Source: Saxidomus purpurata
Taxonomy: Eukaryota > Mollusca > Bivalvia > Venerida > Veneridae
DNA length: 64,000 nucleotides
Assembly: GCA_022818135.1 (NCBI GenBank)
Contig: JAFMSR010000019.1
Coordinates: 253,655 to 317,654 of the forward strand
Reading direction: 5' to 3'
Shown piece by piece: positions 1 through 37,166 of this stretch; within the stretch, counting starts at the first letter, position 1; every line of letters begins with the position of its first letter. A program made the position numbers and the translations under genes. Below the pieces are notes generated by a model. That model was given only the letters and a program-made list of their open reading frames with translations. It did no database searches and was not told the DNA's origin.

Positions 1-510
1 TGTATGTTCTCTTAATTGGTTGATTATGTCCTTGGGTCAGAGAGAGGACCCAAGGACACATATACTCCTGTAGTCCAGTTAATTAGGCCCTTTCGTGTAA
101 CATAGGGCCCAGTCACATGTTTGTTTATATAATGTGTTAATTCTGCCCTTGGGCTGTAGTTTAAGTACTAGGGGCAGAGGCTTTTTTCGTTTAATAATTG
201 ATGTATTTCCTATACCTGGGGTGTGAAACATTTACTATTGCGCCCTTGATAATTATTGACCTCGGCAGAAGTCTTGGCCAGTATAAGAAAACATTTGTAA
301 TTCTGGCTTATCGCTAGAGTTTATGGCCCCCAGTTCTGCGGGGCCAGCTAGCCAGAATGCATTTAGTTTTGTACTATGGGGTTGGAGTCACCCGCTCACA
401 CCTCGGGGGGTCTCACTGACCGGCACTATTAAAGTCCCTTTATACAACGGATACTTATCTCCTCTTGGACCCTCTCCTCCCCAAAATGCATTCTTTAGAA
501 AGGGGAGGAG
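1..510 (+). mobile_element. 3' internal end of an LTR retrotransposon
   Basis: This stretch lies directly upstream of a well-formed LTR. It ends in a purine-rich tract (gaaaggggaggag, about 498-510), the expected polypurine tract that primes plus-strand synthesis. No gag or pol domain is visible, so it is probably the 3' untranslated internal part of a Gypsy-like element whose body lies left of the window. A 66-codon open frame at 323-523 has no recognisable domain and runs across the LTR boundary, so I do not count it as a gene. The family assignment is inference. Confidence 0.5.
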
Positions 511-746
511 TGTAGTAATTTAGTGGTCCCCGGCCGTAACATCCGGGGGACCTGTGTAATTAACACGGTCATGCAGCGCATTTCGACCACGAGATTCAAC
601 CAGACAGCATTGATTTCCATTGAGTCATGACTTATTGATATTATTATTTTTTCGCCTGTTGCTATTTTATACTGTATTTAAGGATTGTGCCACGACAGTA
701 GATCCCTGTCATCTACTTTAGTAGGCTTTATTATATTACTACTACA
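511..746 (+). repeat. Long terminal repeat (3' LTR), 236 bp
   Basis: The sequence begins TGTAGTAAT and ends ATTACTACTACA, so its termini are inverted and follow the TG...CA rule. It follows immediately after a polypurine tract. A TATA-like segment (tatactgtatttaagg, about 669-684) sits in the second half, as expected of an LTR promoter. The partner 5' LTR would lie upstream of the window. The element could be complete further left, or a 3' remnant. Confidence 0.6.
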
Positions 747-1055
747 TATCTATCATATTAATGTGTACACCAGGATGAATAATACTTACTGTCTAAATTT
801 AAGGACAACTACCACGTCGAAGATGATTTAAGAAGGTTAGAACTATTTATAGAAAGATGGTCGTTATGATTCGTAATGACTCATGACTGAAATACTTACA
901 GAAACATAGCTTGTTAAAACCAATCATAGTACTCTTAAAAAAGTCCATAACTTTTAAATCTGAAGAATATGTTTACAAACTCAATACAAAGAAAACCACT
1001 TCTTAATAGTTTAACGTCTGACAAGGTCTTTAATCATAGTTATTGTTGATAAACC

Positions 1056-1139
1056 ATGTTTATAGAGGAACACGGACAGATCAAGTGACAAAACAGTATG
1101 TTTATAGAGGAACACGGACAGATCAAGTGACAAAACAGT
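1056..1139. repeat. Tandem duplication, two 41-42-bp copies
   Basis: The segment tgtttatagaggaacacgg and the bases after it occur twice in a row, at 1056-1097 and 1098-1139, with almost no divergence, so the duplication is recent. A diverged, same-orientation relative lies at about 2462-2536 (ggacatattaagtgacaaa), so the pair brackets the decayed Tc1-like transposase. Confidence 0.75.
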
Positions 1140-1261
1140 TATTTAACGAAAAGTGTTTTAAACCTTCGGAGCTCTGTTTATCGGATAAGTGATAGTGTAC
1201 ACCATAAATGTACATGTAACTCTGATGTGACGTATATTTTCGTTTCAATGTGTTACACACG

Positions 1262-2241
1262 GTGTTTGTGTGTTTACCTTAGATATGTCACTGACACTTT
1301 TCCCAACCCGGTCAATAATGTAGTTCTAAGATTATCTAAGGTGTGTATAAAATAAATGTTTTTCTTCACATAATTCTTGAGGAACATCCATACATTTTTA
1401 TGGGGTTAAGATCGGGGACTCTGTGGGGGCCAGAACAATGGCTGGATTCCATTTCTTTTTTAAAACTGTAATGTTTCTCTAGACCTGTGTATTGAACAGT
1501 TGTCATCCATAAAGAACCATGGCATTTCAGAGAAATATTTTACTATAATTGGCCATAGGAAGTCATCTAGTGTGGATATATATTTTGTACTATTCATGTT
1601 TCCATCAACAAATGATAAATTTCTTTTCCATAATATGTTACAGAACCCAAAACCATCAGTTTCAAGTTCCTGGTAGGACCCTGGGATAAATAGCCCAGAC
1701 AATACCCCTTCCATTTTTCAGAAGTTTTTCTCCACACATTTTCTATTGCATCGGTTTTAAATACAATGGTCATTTCATCACTGAATATCACATGTTTCCA
1801 AAAGTTATCAACAGTCCTTGTCAATTCACCCCTACAAAACTGAATCGTTTTTTTCCGGTTTACCGCTTTTATTCCAAGTTTCTTACACACAATCCTCCTG
1901 TAGTACCGAGATGATGAATTTCTCTCTGAACTGTTCTCTGGGATACTTTCACTGGAGTCACACTGTTAAACTCGGCCGTAATGTCATTTAAACTTTTCAT
2001 CCTGCACCTTTTCAATACAACTGACAATGCATTACGTCCACGGTTAGAAGTATTTTGGTCTTCCAGTTTGGCGTACATTTTCAACATTACTCCTTTGTCT
2101 AAAACGCTTCAGAAATTAACTTAATGTAGATTTACCAATTCCAAGTATTCTGCCGACTTCTGCATGTTAAATTACATGTGCAACCATAGACACAATATTA
2201 TTTTTAATTTCGCCTGATAAAGATTTACCTTTCGACGCCAT
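1262..2241 (-). pseudogene. Decayed Tc1-like transposase
   Basis: The minus strand starts ATG GCG TCG at 2241 and encodes a helix-turn-helix region ending in a GRP motif, as in Tc1 transposases. Further along come a SDEM segment (the first catalytic Asp region), a DDNCSIHRS segment (second Asp), and finally WPPQSP and DLNPI segments near 1390-1430. Several stops lie in the N-terminal part. WPPQSP and DLNPI are in different frames because of an extra C. The residue after DLNPI, normally the catalytic Glu, reads Lys. The element is therefore inactive. No convincing terminal inverted repeats were found, so the element boundaries are uncertain. Confidence 0.82.
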
Positions 2242-2539
2242 GTTTACTATTGTGACAGATTAATGACATAAATAATGCGTCATTCAAATACAATGTAGCA
2301 CTTACGTCACAAAGTATTAAAAGGCAATTTTCTAAAAACCAAGATAAATATAGACCAACTTTCATTTTCATTTTTATTTCATAAAAAATACCAACTTTCA
2401 TTTTCCATTCAGCGAACAAATCCGCCATTTTGAAAAAGTTGACTAATGTTTAGCACAGGAGTGTAGAAACAGACAAGGAAGCTTTTACGGACATATTAAG
2501 TGACAAATAGATGTTTTCAACCCGCGGAGAGCTCAATAC

Positions 2540-3090
2540 ATTAAGGTATGTGACATTGTATATACCAATGTGACAATGCAGTTTAAATAGGGACTCCCTA
2601 CATACATGTATATCAGATTGTATTGTCAAAACATATATAATGTGTTGAATAAACGTAAACTGATAATTAAATATAATGTACATAATTATATGCCTCATTT
2701 TAGCACACATAATCAACATATAGATCATATGGAATGCATAGCTTAAACGTTTAGGTTAAGTACTAATACATGTAATTGCAAATATCCTTTCGTTAATGTC
2801 CTTGATGTTATTTGACACCAGTTTTTAAGAATGTCTCTTCAAATTTCAGCGCATAATAAAACGATTAACAAGTATATTGCTTTTAACTCAGGTCGTTCTC
2901 AGTTCAACATTTTACATGTGTTTACATTATGACCTTCACAGTTAAGATAACACAAACACGGTGCAGGATTGTTTACTTTAGATAACATTGATTGATACCG
3001 TCCGCTTTATGTACAAAGATACTATATATCTCGTACATTTTAAATTTGTCACTTGTGCAAAAGTTTCTCTTACATGAACGTGTAATAATT
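2540..3090. other. Intergenic / 5' flank, no gene seen
   Basis: AT-rich sequence between the Tc1 remnant and the first coding exon. No coding signal was recognised. A tttcag splice acceptor at 3089-3094 lies just before the start codon of the B-box gene, so an upstream non-coding exon is possible. Confidence 0.4.
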
Positions 3091-3096
3091 TCAGAT

Positions 3097-11620
<8,524 letters not shown>

Positions 11621-11913
11621 TATTGAGAAAATAACTGTTTGCTATACTCAGAGTTTCGTTTAAATGAAGAACTTTAGTATAAACGCGTGTATCCCTAATT
11701 ATTGATATGACAATTGACTGTAAAAAAACGTTTTGAATGCAGAAAAAGGTAATGCATTTCAGCATATTGAGTTTTGTTAAAATGGAGGCGAGGTTTGACG
11801 AATGAATCAAGAATTATCAATTCGTTTATTTTCAATATGACAGTTCATTGTAAGAGAATGTCATTGTAATGTATTGCAGCATGTTCCAAAGCATATGTAA
11901 TGACATTCTTGTA

Positions 11914-11919
11914 AATAAA
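11914..11919 (+). promoter_or_regulatory. Candidate polyadenylation signal
   Basis: AATAAA lies 294 bp after the stop codon of the B-box gene and is the best-placed canonical signal downstream of it. Confidence 0.4.
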
Positions 11920-13130
11920 TGGAAACATTAGTTACAGAATTTTACAAGAGTTTACTAGTATCCATAGTTGTTTTAAAGTGTTTGTAAGTTGCTTCTTATT
12001 TTATCTATTCAGTTAGGTACAAATACGCACACTTTATTTACTCAAATAAACAGTTTGATATAAAGTAAAATAACACACATTGTTCTTGTTTGCCTTTTTT
12101 GCACAAACCCAGTATTCTGATTTGTGAATTCATATTCAACGCATCCCAAGACCTATTATGTAACTGTGCTTTAACTCTGCAGGAATGGTAACTGTGTTAA
12201 GCAATTACATTCAGTTCTGTCAGATTTATACCCCTTCAATAGCAATCCCAATCACTGTCGTCTATGTAAATGAAGAACGTTCGCCACATGTATTGTTTAC
12301 AGATGCTGAGTACAGCATTGCTTCGAATTTGTGGGACAGCATAATATCTTCCTTTTAAATGAACGCAGTCCTCACATCATATAGAAACGGAACGGTGGAA
12401 CGGCGTACGAATCAGTAATGGTGTCTGTTTATGTAGCGCTGTTATATTGCGACTGCATTTTTAAACAATTAATGTGTCTACATAACTTCAGAAGTTAAAC
12501 ACTCGTTTCAGTTCTAATTTAGGTATTACGGACGGAAGTTTTTTCTCATCATCGCTACTTGAATGGATACGTACTAAACACAAGCACTACGTAAGGACCC
12601 GAAGAATACGTTCCAGCTCGTGACAATAGTTCAAATATATTATATAATGGGTCTTGGGAAAAAAGAGGATGAAACAAGTCAATTAAGTGATTCAATGTGG
12701 TCCAAGAAACCGCAGCTTTTCTAAATGTGTCAAATATGGCAACACATAAGGGGTTACTTACGGTTGGTAGTATGTGGTAAATATGATGTTAATCGTTTAA
12801 ATAACGCATGACATATTCTCCGGACAAACATAATTTCAGACGGTGCTAAGATACTTTTAGAAATATATAATCAATCCTATGCTGATAAAGTTATGTGCCT
12901 TGAGCATTACAGTTCCTTTTCATACATCCTCTGTTTATTTGTGTAGTTTGAATGAATTCCTTTTAGTATTTTTGGAGTTATTCTCCAGGCGAGAATTTTT
13001 AAACGAAGGGAGATAATTTCAAACACGAAGAAAGATGAGAGTCATGGTTCTTGTGCACTGATCTTTCTCTCAGTAAAGTCTGACAATTTCAACAAAATAC
13101 TTGTGTGTTATTTTTTCTGAATTATGATCC
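11920..13130. other. Intergenic region, no gene seen
   Basis: AT-rich sequence without recognisable coding exons. It leads into the reverse-oriented dispersed repeat at about 12890-13225. Confidence 0.4.
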
Positions 13131-13225
13131 GGACAAGCTCGCCTGACGGACACACGGATGGACTGACGACTGAAGGACGGACAAAGTGATACCTATACGT
13201 TCGTCCATTGGGGAGTATAAATATG
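12890..13225 (-). repeat. Dispersed 'GTCCG...TTGTCCGGAGCAT' repeat, reversed
   Basis: Read on the minus strand it starts tatactccccaatggacg and runs through 'tttgtccgtcc...gtccggatcataattcag', the same family as the elements at 6062 and 56460. It also holds the 'gggagataatt' segment typical of this family. Confidence 0.5.
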
Positions 13226-13369
13226 ATGAGATATATCATAATAGTTTCGTTGCCTGGTTTGTTATCACTTTTACTGTGTATCCGTGTTGACTGTCTTGAA
13301 TTTTGTAGCAGAAAAAATAACGAATCTCACATCTAATAACTGGCAAATATATTATGGTTTTACCTACGG

Positions 13370-13925
13370 GACCCAGTTGCACTTTTCTCGACCTTGAAGA
13401 ATATCTCACATGGGAGATAATTCGAAAACTCTATATAGGTCAAAAGAACGATTCCCGAATACATCCACTTGTTTACAGCCACGAGGTAATACCACATGCT
13501 AAAAAATTAAGCTCTAGGCTTTGTGGTTTCAGAGAAGAAGATTTCTAAAAGTTTTTCCTACATAAGACTATGTCAAAAAAAACAAGTGACCCCTGGATGG
13601 GGTCAATTGTAAATCGGGCGTCATAATTTGCACAATCTTTGAAGAGGTTTACTAGGTAATACCACATGCCAAATATCTAAGCTCCAGGCCTTCCAGTTCT
13701 TTAGAAGAAGATTTTAAAAGTTTTAAAACCAGAGGTTCTGTATGGAATGGAATTATTTGAACAACCATGAAATGGCTTCATGCAAGAAACATCCCGGCTA
13801 AGTTATATCTTCATTGGCCAAGTGGTTTCTGAGAATATGTCATTTGAAGGAAATTGTTAACGGGCGTATAACGTACGCCGTACGACTGACGCCGGACGGA
13901 ATGCGATCCTAATAAAAAGGGCCTT
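13370..13925 (+). repeat. Dispersed repeat with internal duplication
   Basis: A module reading aggtaataccacatgc..aa.....taagctc.aggc...g occurs twice, near 13484-13555 and 13652-13725. It ends in a CG-rich 'cgtacgccgtacgactgacgccggacg' segment. The open frame at 13354-13548 belongs to this repeat and is not treated as a gene. Confidence 0.5.
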
Positions 13926-13929
13926 TCTG

Positions 13930-14660
13930 GGTGTGATTAAGATGGTTCTACGGATTTATTGGGGTGTAATTACTGAACGAATGGTTTGGTATGCGGACCG
14001 TGCTAAAATGTTATACAGTAAGTCTATTGGAACAGAGTTAGTGTAGTCATGCCGATAAATTTAAATGAAAAAAAAAGATTACCAATTGCAGATTTATTTG
14101 AACGTTTGTATCAGGTTAGTACAACATGTTTTAACAAAGTATTGTAAACATAAGGAGAAAATATTATTAATGTACCAAAAGTACAAATTAAAGCACTGAA
14201 AGTACTCTATACATTAAAATGAAATGCATTCGAAATGACTCTTTACAATACCACGCCTAAATGCACTGTATTTCATTTAACACTTATATTTAAAAAAATA
14301 TCACGAAAACATAAAACAAAACACGTGATTTCTCAAAGAGACCAGTACAACTGACAACACATAGGCAAAGGGACACAAATATTTACTTTTCAAACGCATA
14401 TTACCGGAATCTTTAAAATAAAATATAGATCTGTTTAACAACGTATATGTGCGTAACACATTTAACAAACTAGTTAACATTTGCATAGCTTTAATTTCAG
14501 TTTAGTTTTAGACATTAATTAAAACCTTCCGCAAAACTTTCCATCAAGCGGTGATTATCGCCTAGTAAACAATAAATTTGGGTACTGATATGCAGTAATA
14601 TACAAAATTATGAGCGTTATTTATGGCATTATATAAACACATTTTTTCTACTCGCGAGTC
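13930..14660. other. Intergenic region, no gene seen
   Basis: AT-rich sequence with short poly-A runs. No exon-like signal was found on either strand. Confidence 0.35.
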
Positions 14661-14940
14661 GTGTTTGAATTATAGGTTTAAAACTGAGCAATTCCCTAAA
14701 GCGAACTGTAAATGTACTAGTGAATCTACATGTATTTACACAATTTGTAAGCACTTTTACTTTTGTATCAATTGCGTTTCCCTTTATCATGCCTACACAA
14801 AGATAATCACTGTTCGGACAAGGCATATAGAAGATTAAGTATAATCATCAAAAATAAGTAACAAAGTAAGCACTGGTCTAAAAAGTGCTGAAACAGAATG
14901 AATTTAAATATGTATTAAAATCTGACAATAGATTTCGTAC

Positions 14941-15054
14941 CTTTTGAACATGCTTAAGTCTTACAAAATTACAATCGTCAAGATGTTTCATATACTGCTC
15001 TCTAATAACTAGAAAATCGGAACGAGACACATTGTGCACTTTTGAAACATTGTT
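14941..15054 (-). CDS. Candidate 38-codon exon in the duplicated segment
   Basis: On the minus strand, AACAATG... follows an attgcag acceptor and ends CAAAAG before GTACGA. That gives exactly 114 bp in phase 0-0. The paralogous block at 58316-58429 keeps the same length, open frame, acceptor and donor. The peptide (e.g. FLVIREQYMKHLDD) matches no family I recognise, and the introns are as well conserved as the exon, so conservation alone does not prove coding. Confidence 0.3.
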
Positions 15055-15186
15055 CTGCAATTCCAATAATACATAATAACAATATATGTATGAAAACGCT
15101 TAGTTTCACAACAAATAAAGTACAAAACACGTCAAAAGTGCAGATTATATATTTAGCAGATTGAATCGGCGACACTCAACGGCACT

Positions 15187-15345
15187 TCACGCCGTGGTTT
15201 CAGATTGTTGTATTTTGTATGCATGATTTAACAGATTTGCATGGTTCGCATTATGAGGCGGATGTCGTCCCATTTGTTTATGGTTTATTCCGCCAAATTG
15301 AATTGTTTCGCCATTTTGTAACGGAATCGCATCGTCATTAGTTTG
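15187..15345 (-). CDS. Candidate 3' exon, unknown product
   Basis: A minus-strand frame reading PLQNGETIQFGGINHKQMG and ending in TGA at 15187-15189, with a possible ttcag acceptor near 15345. The copy at 58560-58720 reads PLQNGGPIQNGGINHETMG in the same frame but stops earlier. The sequence is hydrophilic, Asn/His-rich and has no domain. The opposite strand is also open in both copies, so the strand is uncertain. Confidence 0.22.
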   Translation of the reverse strand, partial: QTNDDAIPLQNGETIQFGGINHKQMGRHPPHNANHANLLNHAYKIQQSETTA

Positions 15346-15399
15346 TGTCTGAACTAGTTGAAACAGGACCTCCTGTGTGTTTTTGTTAAGAAGGATAAG

Positions 15400-17540
15400 G
15401 CTGACCAAAGTGTAATAATACGCGCATTAATTTCGTCGGGGGTTGTTATTTTTTATATACAGTACAACCTTTAGGAGCAAACATTCTTGGAAACACATTA
15501 ATGTGCTTGTTGTTGAGCAATGGATCTGGAGAGGTCAATTCCTCATATAATTGACCATCAGGACAAAAGGTGTGTCTTTAAGTGGAGATTTGCTCTATGG
15601 AGGTCTCGTTAGGGCAGGTTGGACTGTACTGTTGTGATTGGTTAAATTATACAGATAAAGAGAGTTTAATAAACAAAGTGATATCTACATTTTAGTCAGT
15701 GCAATTTAAAATGACTGCAATATAATTTACACTTCATGGGAAATAGACCGTTTCTATTATTTCTATCAAATAAGTTATAGAAAAATTCTAACCTGTGTTT
15801 CTTAGATAACGGGAAATCAAATATTTAAATAATACTTCTTTCAATGAATTAACATAATCACTATCAAGCTGCTCTTTAACTATTGTACACTACTATCTAC
15901 AGAAATATTATCATTCAATTGAACTGTGTCTAATAATTTGGCTTATAAATACGCACACTAATAACATAGATAGGTATATTTATTCGGGTATATGATGATT
16001 TCTTATAAAGCATCTGTGAAACTAAATAATGATTACATCTATTACACAAATACATGTACATATGAAAATCGAACAAGAAAAATTACACAGCTCTTTTACA
16101 TTCTACAGAATACGAGAAAATATGTTAGTAAGTGCATTATATATTAACACTTGATAGTCTCTACGAAATGATTTCGAATAAAATATTATAATTTCTTAAA
16201 GGTTTCAGATCTCACACCAAGGACAACCAATTAAAGTTGTTGAACAAACTCTTCAGCACACTTTGCCACTGGATTATGTCACTGTTTATTTATGTTTTTG
16301 ATACTTTATGAAATAATAAACGTCTGATGTTAATTGATAAACAGTAATAATGCAAACTATAACCAACTTGTAAACTTAAAGATATACATACTTGAACAAT
16401 AAACATATATAGTATCGAAAATGTTTCGTTGAATTTATAATAATGAATTCGAGCTACAGTCAAACCTGTGTTAAAGACCACCTCCGAATAGAGACCATCC
16501 TGCGAATAAAGACCAGCAGGGACAACACCACATTTGTAGCTTCCCAACAGTGGTCCTTGTTCACAGGTTTGACTATATTCACAAATACATTTCAAAAATG
16601 AGTTTTGTTCTATTTTTGTTGCATGCCAATGTGTTACATAACTTGGTTTGAACTGAACCTTTATAATGTTTTATCTATTTATCTATGTTGTACTTTCTGA
16701 AAATATTATGTTGTCCTGTTAAATCGGTATCTGCTTCGACGTTTAACAATACTCTGCTTGAAAAGGTATATATTGCAATATGCACGAGGTATGAATGTGT
16801 AAATATATATTGTAATACAAGTTGTTTACATATCCATATATATTTGTTTGTATAAACATTTACAACACATGAATCGCTCATGCTATCACGACATGAGAGA
16901 AATAATGCTATTTTGACTAGTTTAATGTTAGTATTTCAATGAACCAAGTAGTAAAGCAGTCCAATTTTGTACTACCTTTTATTAAGCTATACGAGATGAA
17001 AATAAAAATTATCTGCCAAGTTATGTAACACAATGGCATGCAAAGTAACAGTAACAGGTGAAAAACAAAAATAGAACAAAACTCATATGTATATCAGGAG
17101 CCCTTCTGGACTAACTGATCATGTTATAAAGCCGGTGGCTGGTTAAATCAGCTTACCCGATTTAATGTTATGCTATCAAGACCAACCAGGCAGTAAAAAC
17201 CAGGTGTCTGATACGACCTTATTTACTGTGTTGATGTTGTGTTAAACTTACTAAGGTACATACAAATGTATGATATTTCATTTAATATTAAAACAATACC
17301 GAACATTTATCAATTTACAAATCGGTTTGGTTACACCTATGAATAAATTATTCTCAGAGAAAACCCGCTTCAAGTTATAAACTCTTTTGTATGATATGGG
17401 ATTTTGTGCGTGTAAAATTGCTTACATTTACATGAGTGTTTATTTCTTTGCTTTAATAATGCAGTTTATCCGCAGCACACGTACAATCTTATTCTCATTG
17501 TTCACTTGTACATTCTATATGGAATAAGTAACATGTAGTA
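15400..17540. other. Repeat-rich intergenic region
   Basis: Holds a large imperfect inverted repeat (about 16445-17250) and a 'cagtcaaacctgtg..aaagaccacc' dispersed repeat. I saw no other exons between the putative exon at 15.3 kb and the last exon of the fibrinogen-domain gene. Confidence 0.4.
16598..17086. repeat. Inverted repeat, foldback element
   Basis: The left arm 16598-16646 (tgagttttgttctatttttg ... acataacttgg) pairs with the right arm 17016-17086. The right arm carries a roughly 24-base insertion. The loop is about 370 bp and has no coding sequence. This is the shape of a non-autonomous DNA element. Confidence 0.65.
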
Positions 17541-17546
17541 TTTTCC

Positions 17547-34115
<16,569 letters not shown>

Positions 34116-35890
34116 AGTTCTGTATTAACGTAAAAAATAAGAAGTTTCTTCAGCCTTAAAATCAGTTTTAAAATAGATGAAGTTTTGAAATTCATAATAC
34201 TTTCATTAGTAATATAAATCTTCCGCATCCATACACATCTCGAGTGTTGACCGCAAAACTGAAGTAACTTATTTAAAGTAGAGAAGGACTTACGATACAT
34301 TTTTGCATGTAGCTTACATCCGTCTTTGACCATTTCAAGTTTATACGTTGTTTGTGTGTGTATATGTGGTTTATAAGAAAGTTTGCACAATGAAAACTTA
34401 GTTTTACACCGAATAATGTGTTCTCGTGAAAAAATCTTGAAATCTAACCCAGTTTCCTTATGGAGACTTACGTACTACTTAAAAAGAACTTAACCCTTAC
34501 TCCACCAACTGACTTAAATAAACGTGTCCGTCTTTATGTTTGGACAATACCATTGAATAATTAAATGTATGCTAATTGGCTTTAAAACCGACTCACAAGC
34601 AAAAGGTGCAGATGATGAGCAGATCGTACGGATTGGTCATTATCGGCGCTGGTGGCTTATTACAACTTAGACGTACACGTTACAAATCTTCCACGTTCAC
34701 CACTGGTTTATATAGTACAATCATTATAAGATGGAGTAGCAAAAGAAAATTGAACGAAAGTGATTCCGTCACCGTAACTTTGAAAATAATGTACAATTTA
34801 AGATGAAAAAGAATTGCTATTGATATGAGAGGTGGAAATGTGATTTTTGAAATGTTAGTGTTTTTGATGTTTAACACTGGAATTGCTGGTATTTAATTTT
34901 TAAGTTTAATTAATGTCAAGTTATTCATATGTGCTCATATTTTTCTAGTCAACACTGCTGGAGCTTTCTGACTATACCGGTAAACGTTTAACACAGTCGC
35001 AGCCAGTTGTTGGAACGGTTTCTGATGATACATCTTTGCTTCCTAGTTAATTTCGATGATGACTTATTAGTATTTTTTGAGATTACACACGGCATTCAGG
35101 TTGGAAATATTGTACAAACATTTTTGGGTGCATGTACATTTGCTCAAAGTTGCATGTACGCTTGCTCAAAGTTGAACGTACTTATTTTATTTGTATTTTT
35201 TTTCAAACACGAATATATCTATGAAAATTGCAAAGTCATTTATGCAAGGAAAACATATTTGGACACATGGCGATATCAACAGTTTAAAGAATTATCGTGA
35301 AAACATTGTGAAAACATCATGAAAAAAGTGCGAACAAATTAATTGTGTTGTCGTTTTTTTACCTTTTTGTTGCATACTTTAAAATACTCTTAAAGGTGTT
35401 TTGCTATATTTTTGCGAGTAAGTGCTGAAACGGTGCAACTTTATTAAACATCCATCCTGCATTCGTTAGTCTAGCGCTTAACTGTAAGTAAAATACAGTA
35501 TGAACTGTTGTGTTTGTTTTTTCATTCATTCTACGAGGCATGGCTATCTTTGACAATCATGTTTTCTTATTAACTTGAATTTCTGCATCTAAATTTTATA
35601 ACCTGTAAGCATGCCACGACTCTAGCGCAGACCACTATACGATTGCTAATGATGCAATGTGTTACCACATATAGCAGGTGAGTATGATCAAAACCAAACC
35701 GGAAGAGGTTAATTACATCGTATTGGCTTGCATTGCATTACACTGCACTGTATTGTCCATCTCAACACACTGGAAAACTGTTATAAGTATTCTGTAAATG
35801 TTAGGTAAATAAAAATTCTCTACACGAAAGGTACATCTATTACAACTCTTTTATAAGTACATTGTGCTCGCAGCAAACACACCGAAGTCA
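34116..35890. other. Upstream region of the FReD receptor, no gene seen
   Basis: Expected to hold the promoter of the minus-strand gene. No convincing TATA box was identified, and the frames here lack domains. Confidence 0.35.
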
Positions 35891-35897
35891 TTTATTA

Positions 35898-37166
35898 CAG
35901 TAGTCGGAACGTAACAGTTGTCACACGGAACGCACGAAACATGCACGATATACGCACGAAACACGCACGTTACACGTACGGTAAATACACGGTACACGAT
36001 TCAGAACGATACACGATATACGAAGCGCATGTTGCACGCTACACGATAGACGAATTACATGTTATACGATTACTTCGGCCTTTTTACATTTTACTTAAAT
36101 TTTAATTGTTTTTTTTAACAAATCTGTTTGTTTTGTTTCTCTTTAACAATTTGTTGTTCTTCTCCCGTTAATGGGACCAAAAAAATAATACCAAATGATA
36201 ACAGGTTTCACACCTACACAATAGAAAAAACTTCGGTAAGTTACAAATGTCCACAGTTTACCTAGGTGCGAAATAATTTACAGGAAGTGTCAAATTTGAA
36301 TTTGAATATTGACCCTGAGGTGCGAGAAAATGGGCGGAAGTTAATTGCTGTCAACACGTTTCTTTAAAGCGCCAATAGACTACACTGTCCATTAGTCAAC
36401 ATAATTATCTTTTCAATAAATCATTCATAGTTTTTAAGTAAATTTGTGTGACGGTTATTTTTTATAACGATTACGAGGATTACCCTAAACAAGATGTAAT
36501 TTTAATTAGGTACTGTACATTATATTATTATTTTTGCTCAGACTTTAACTGAATGTGTAAAAATATCGATGATGTGTCATATTATTTTTATCTACCTAAT
36601 AAATTTTCAATAGTTAACCTTCTAAAGTAGTTTATGTTTCCTGTCCTGTGATTATTCCCGATGAATTTCCTTATACATTGTCTACTGCACTTTAGATAAT
36701 GCCGTGACAACAACAGTTTAGATATTGAAGAAAAATTTCCTTTCCGTCGATAAAATATTATCAAATTTCGCTTTCTGGTGTAAATTCTCTTCCGTCTGGA
36801 GACAGACGGAAGAGAGTTTACACCAGAAACCGAAATCATTATTGTCCGTATTGCACTGACGAATGAAAAATAATACAATGTGAAGTCAGCACTTAATTTA
36901 ATTTTGCGGAGATGTACACGCTTAGTAAAACAACTCACGAGTAAATAAAACATCGAATCGTTTACCGTAAATGCCTATCGTGCACCGGGAATCGTGTATC
37001 GTATATCGTGCATAGTATATCGTGTATATGTATATGGTGCACGTTGCACGATGAATGATGCGATATGATACACGATATACGATTGACAAAATACACGATG
37101 AGCGCACGCACGTTATACGCACGTTACACGCACGATATTTTGACAACTGTTACGTTCCGACTACTG
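35898..37166 (-). mobile_element. Tc1/mariner-type element with perfect 26-bp TIRs and transposase remnant
   Basis: Begins CAGTAGTCGGAACGTAACAG (35898-35923 in full) and ends with its exact inverse (37141-37166), flanked by TA on both sides (35896-35897, 37167-37168). The CAGT start and TA target duplication indicate the IS630-Tc1-mariner superfamily. Inside each TIR lies an array of acgatatacg / cacgttacacg motifs. On the minus strand, 36588-36780 encodes RRKGNFSSISKLL ... SRQCIRKFI ... TGNIN, a helix-turn-helix like those opening Tc1-type transposases. The catalytic domain is missing, so it is non-autonomous. A solo TIR end lies at 39841-39857. Confidence 0.85.
36773..36830. repeat. Perfect-like hairpin inside the Tc1/mariner element
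   Basis: tctggtgtaaattctcttcc...gtct is followed at once by agac...ggaagagagtttacaccaga, giving a stem of about 25 bp. It lies within the transposase frame. Confidence 0.85.

Larger units (their letters stand above)
14662..15345. repeat. Direct duplication, left copy (partner at 58085-58720)
   Basis: Long collinear similarity to 58085-58720 in the same orientation. Shared blocks include aatatgtattaaaatctgac, gatttcgtaccttttgaa and ccgccattttgtaacgga. Both putative exons and intronic sequence are similar, so this is a segmental duplication and not a shared exon alone. Confidence 0.85.

Noticed and set aside
14629..14826. Minus-strand frame resembling a GPCR helix-8 region (FTSTFTVRFREL), with a relative at 58.1 kb
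   Set aside because: No transmembrane segments precede it, and the order relative to the other candidate exons on that strand does not fit a receptor C-terminus.
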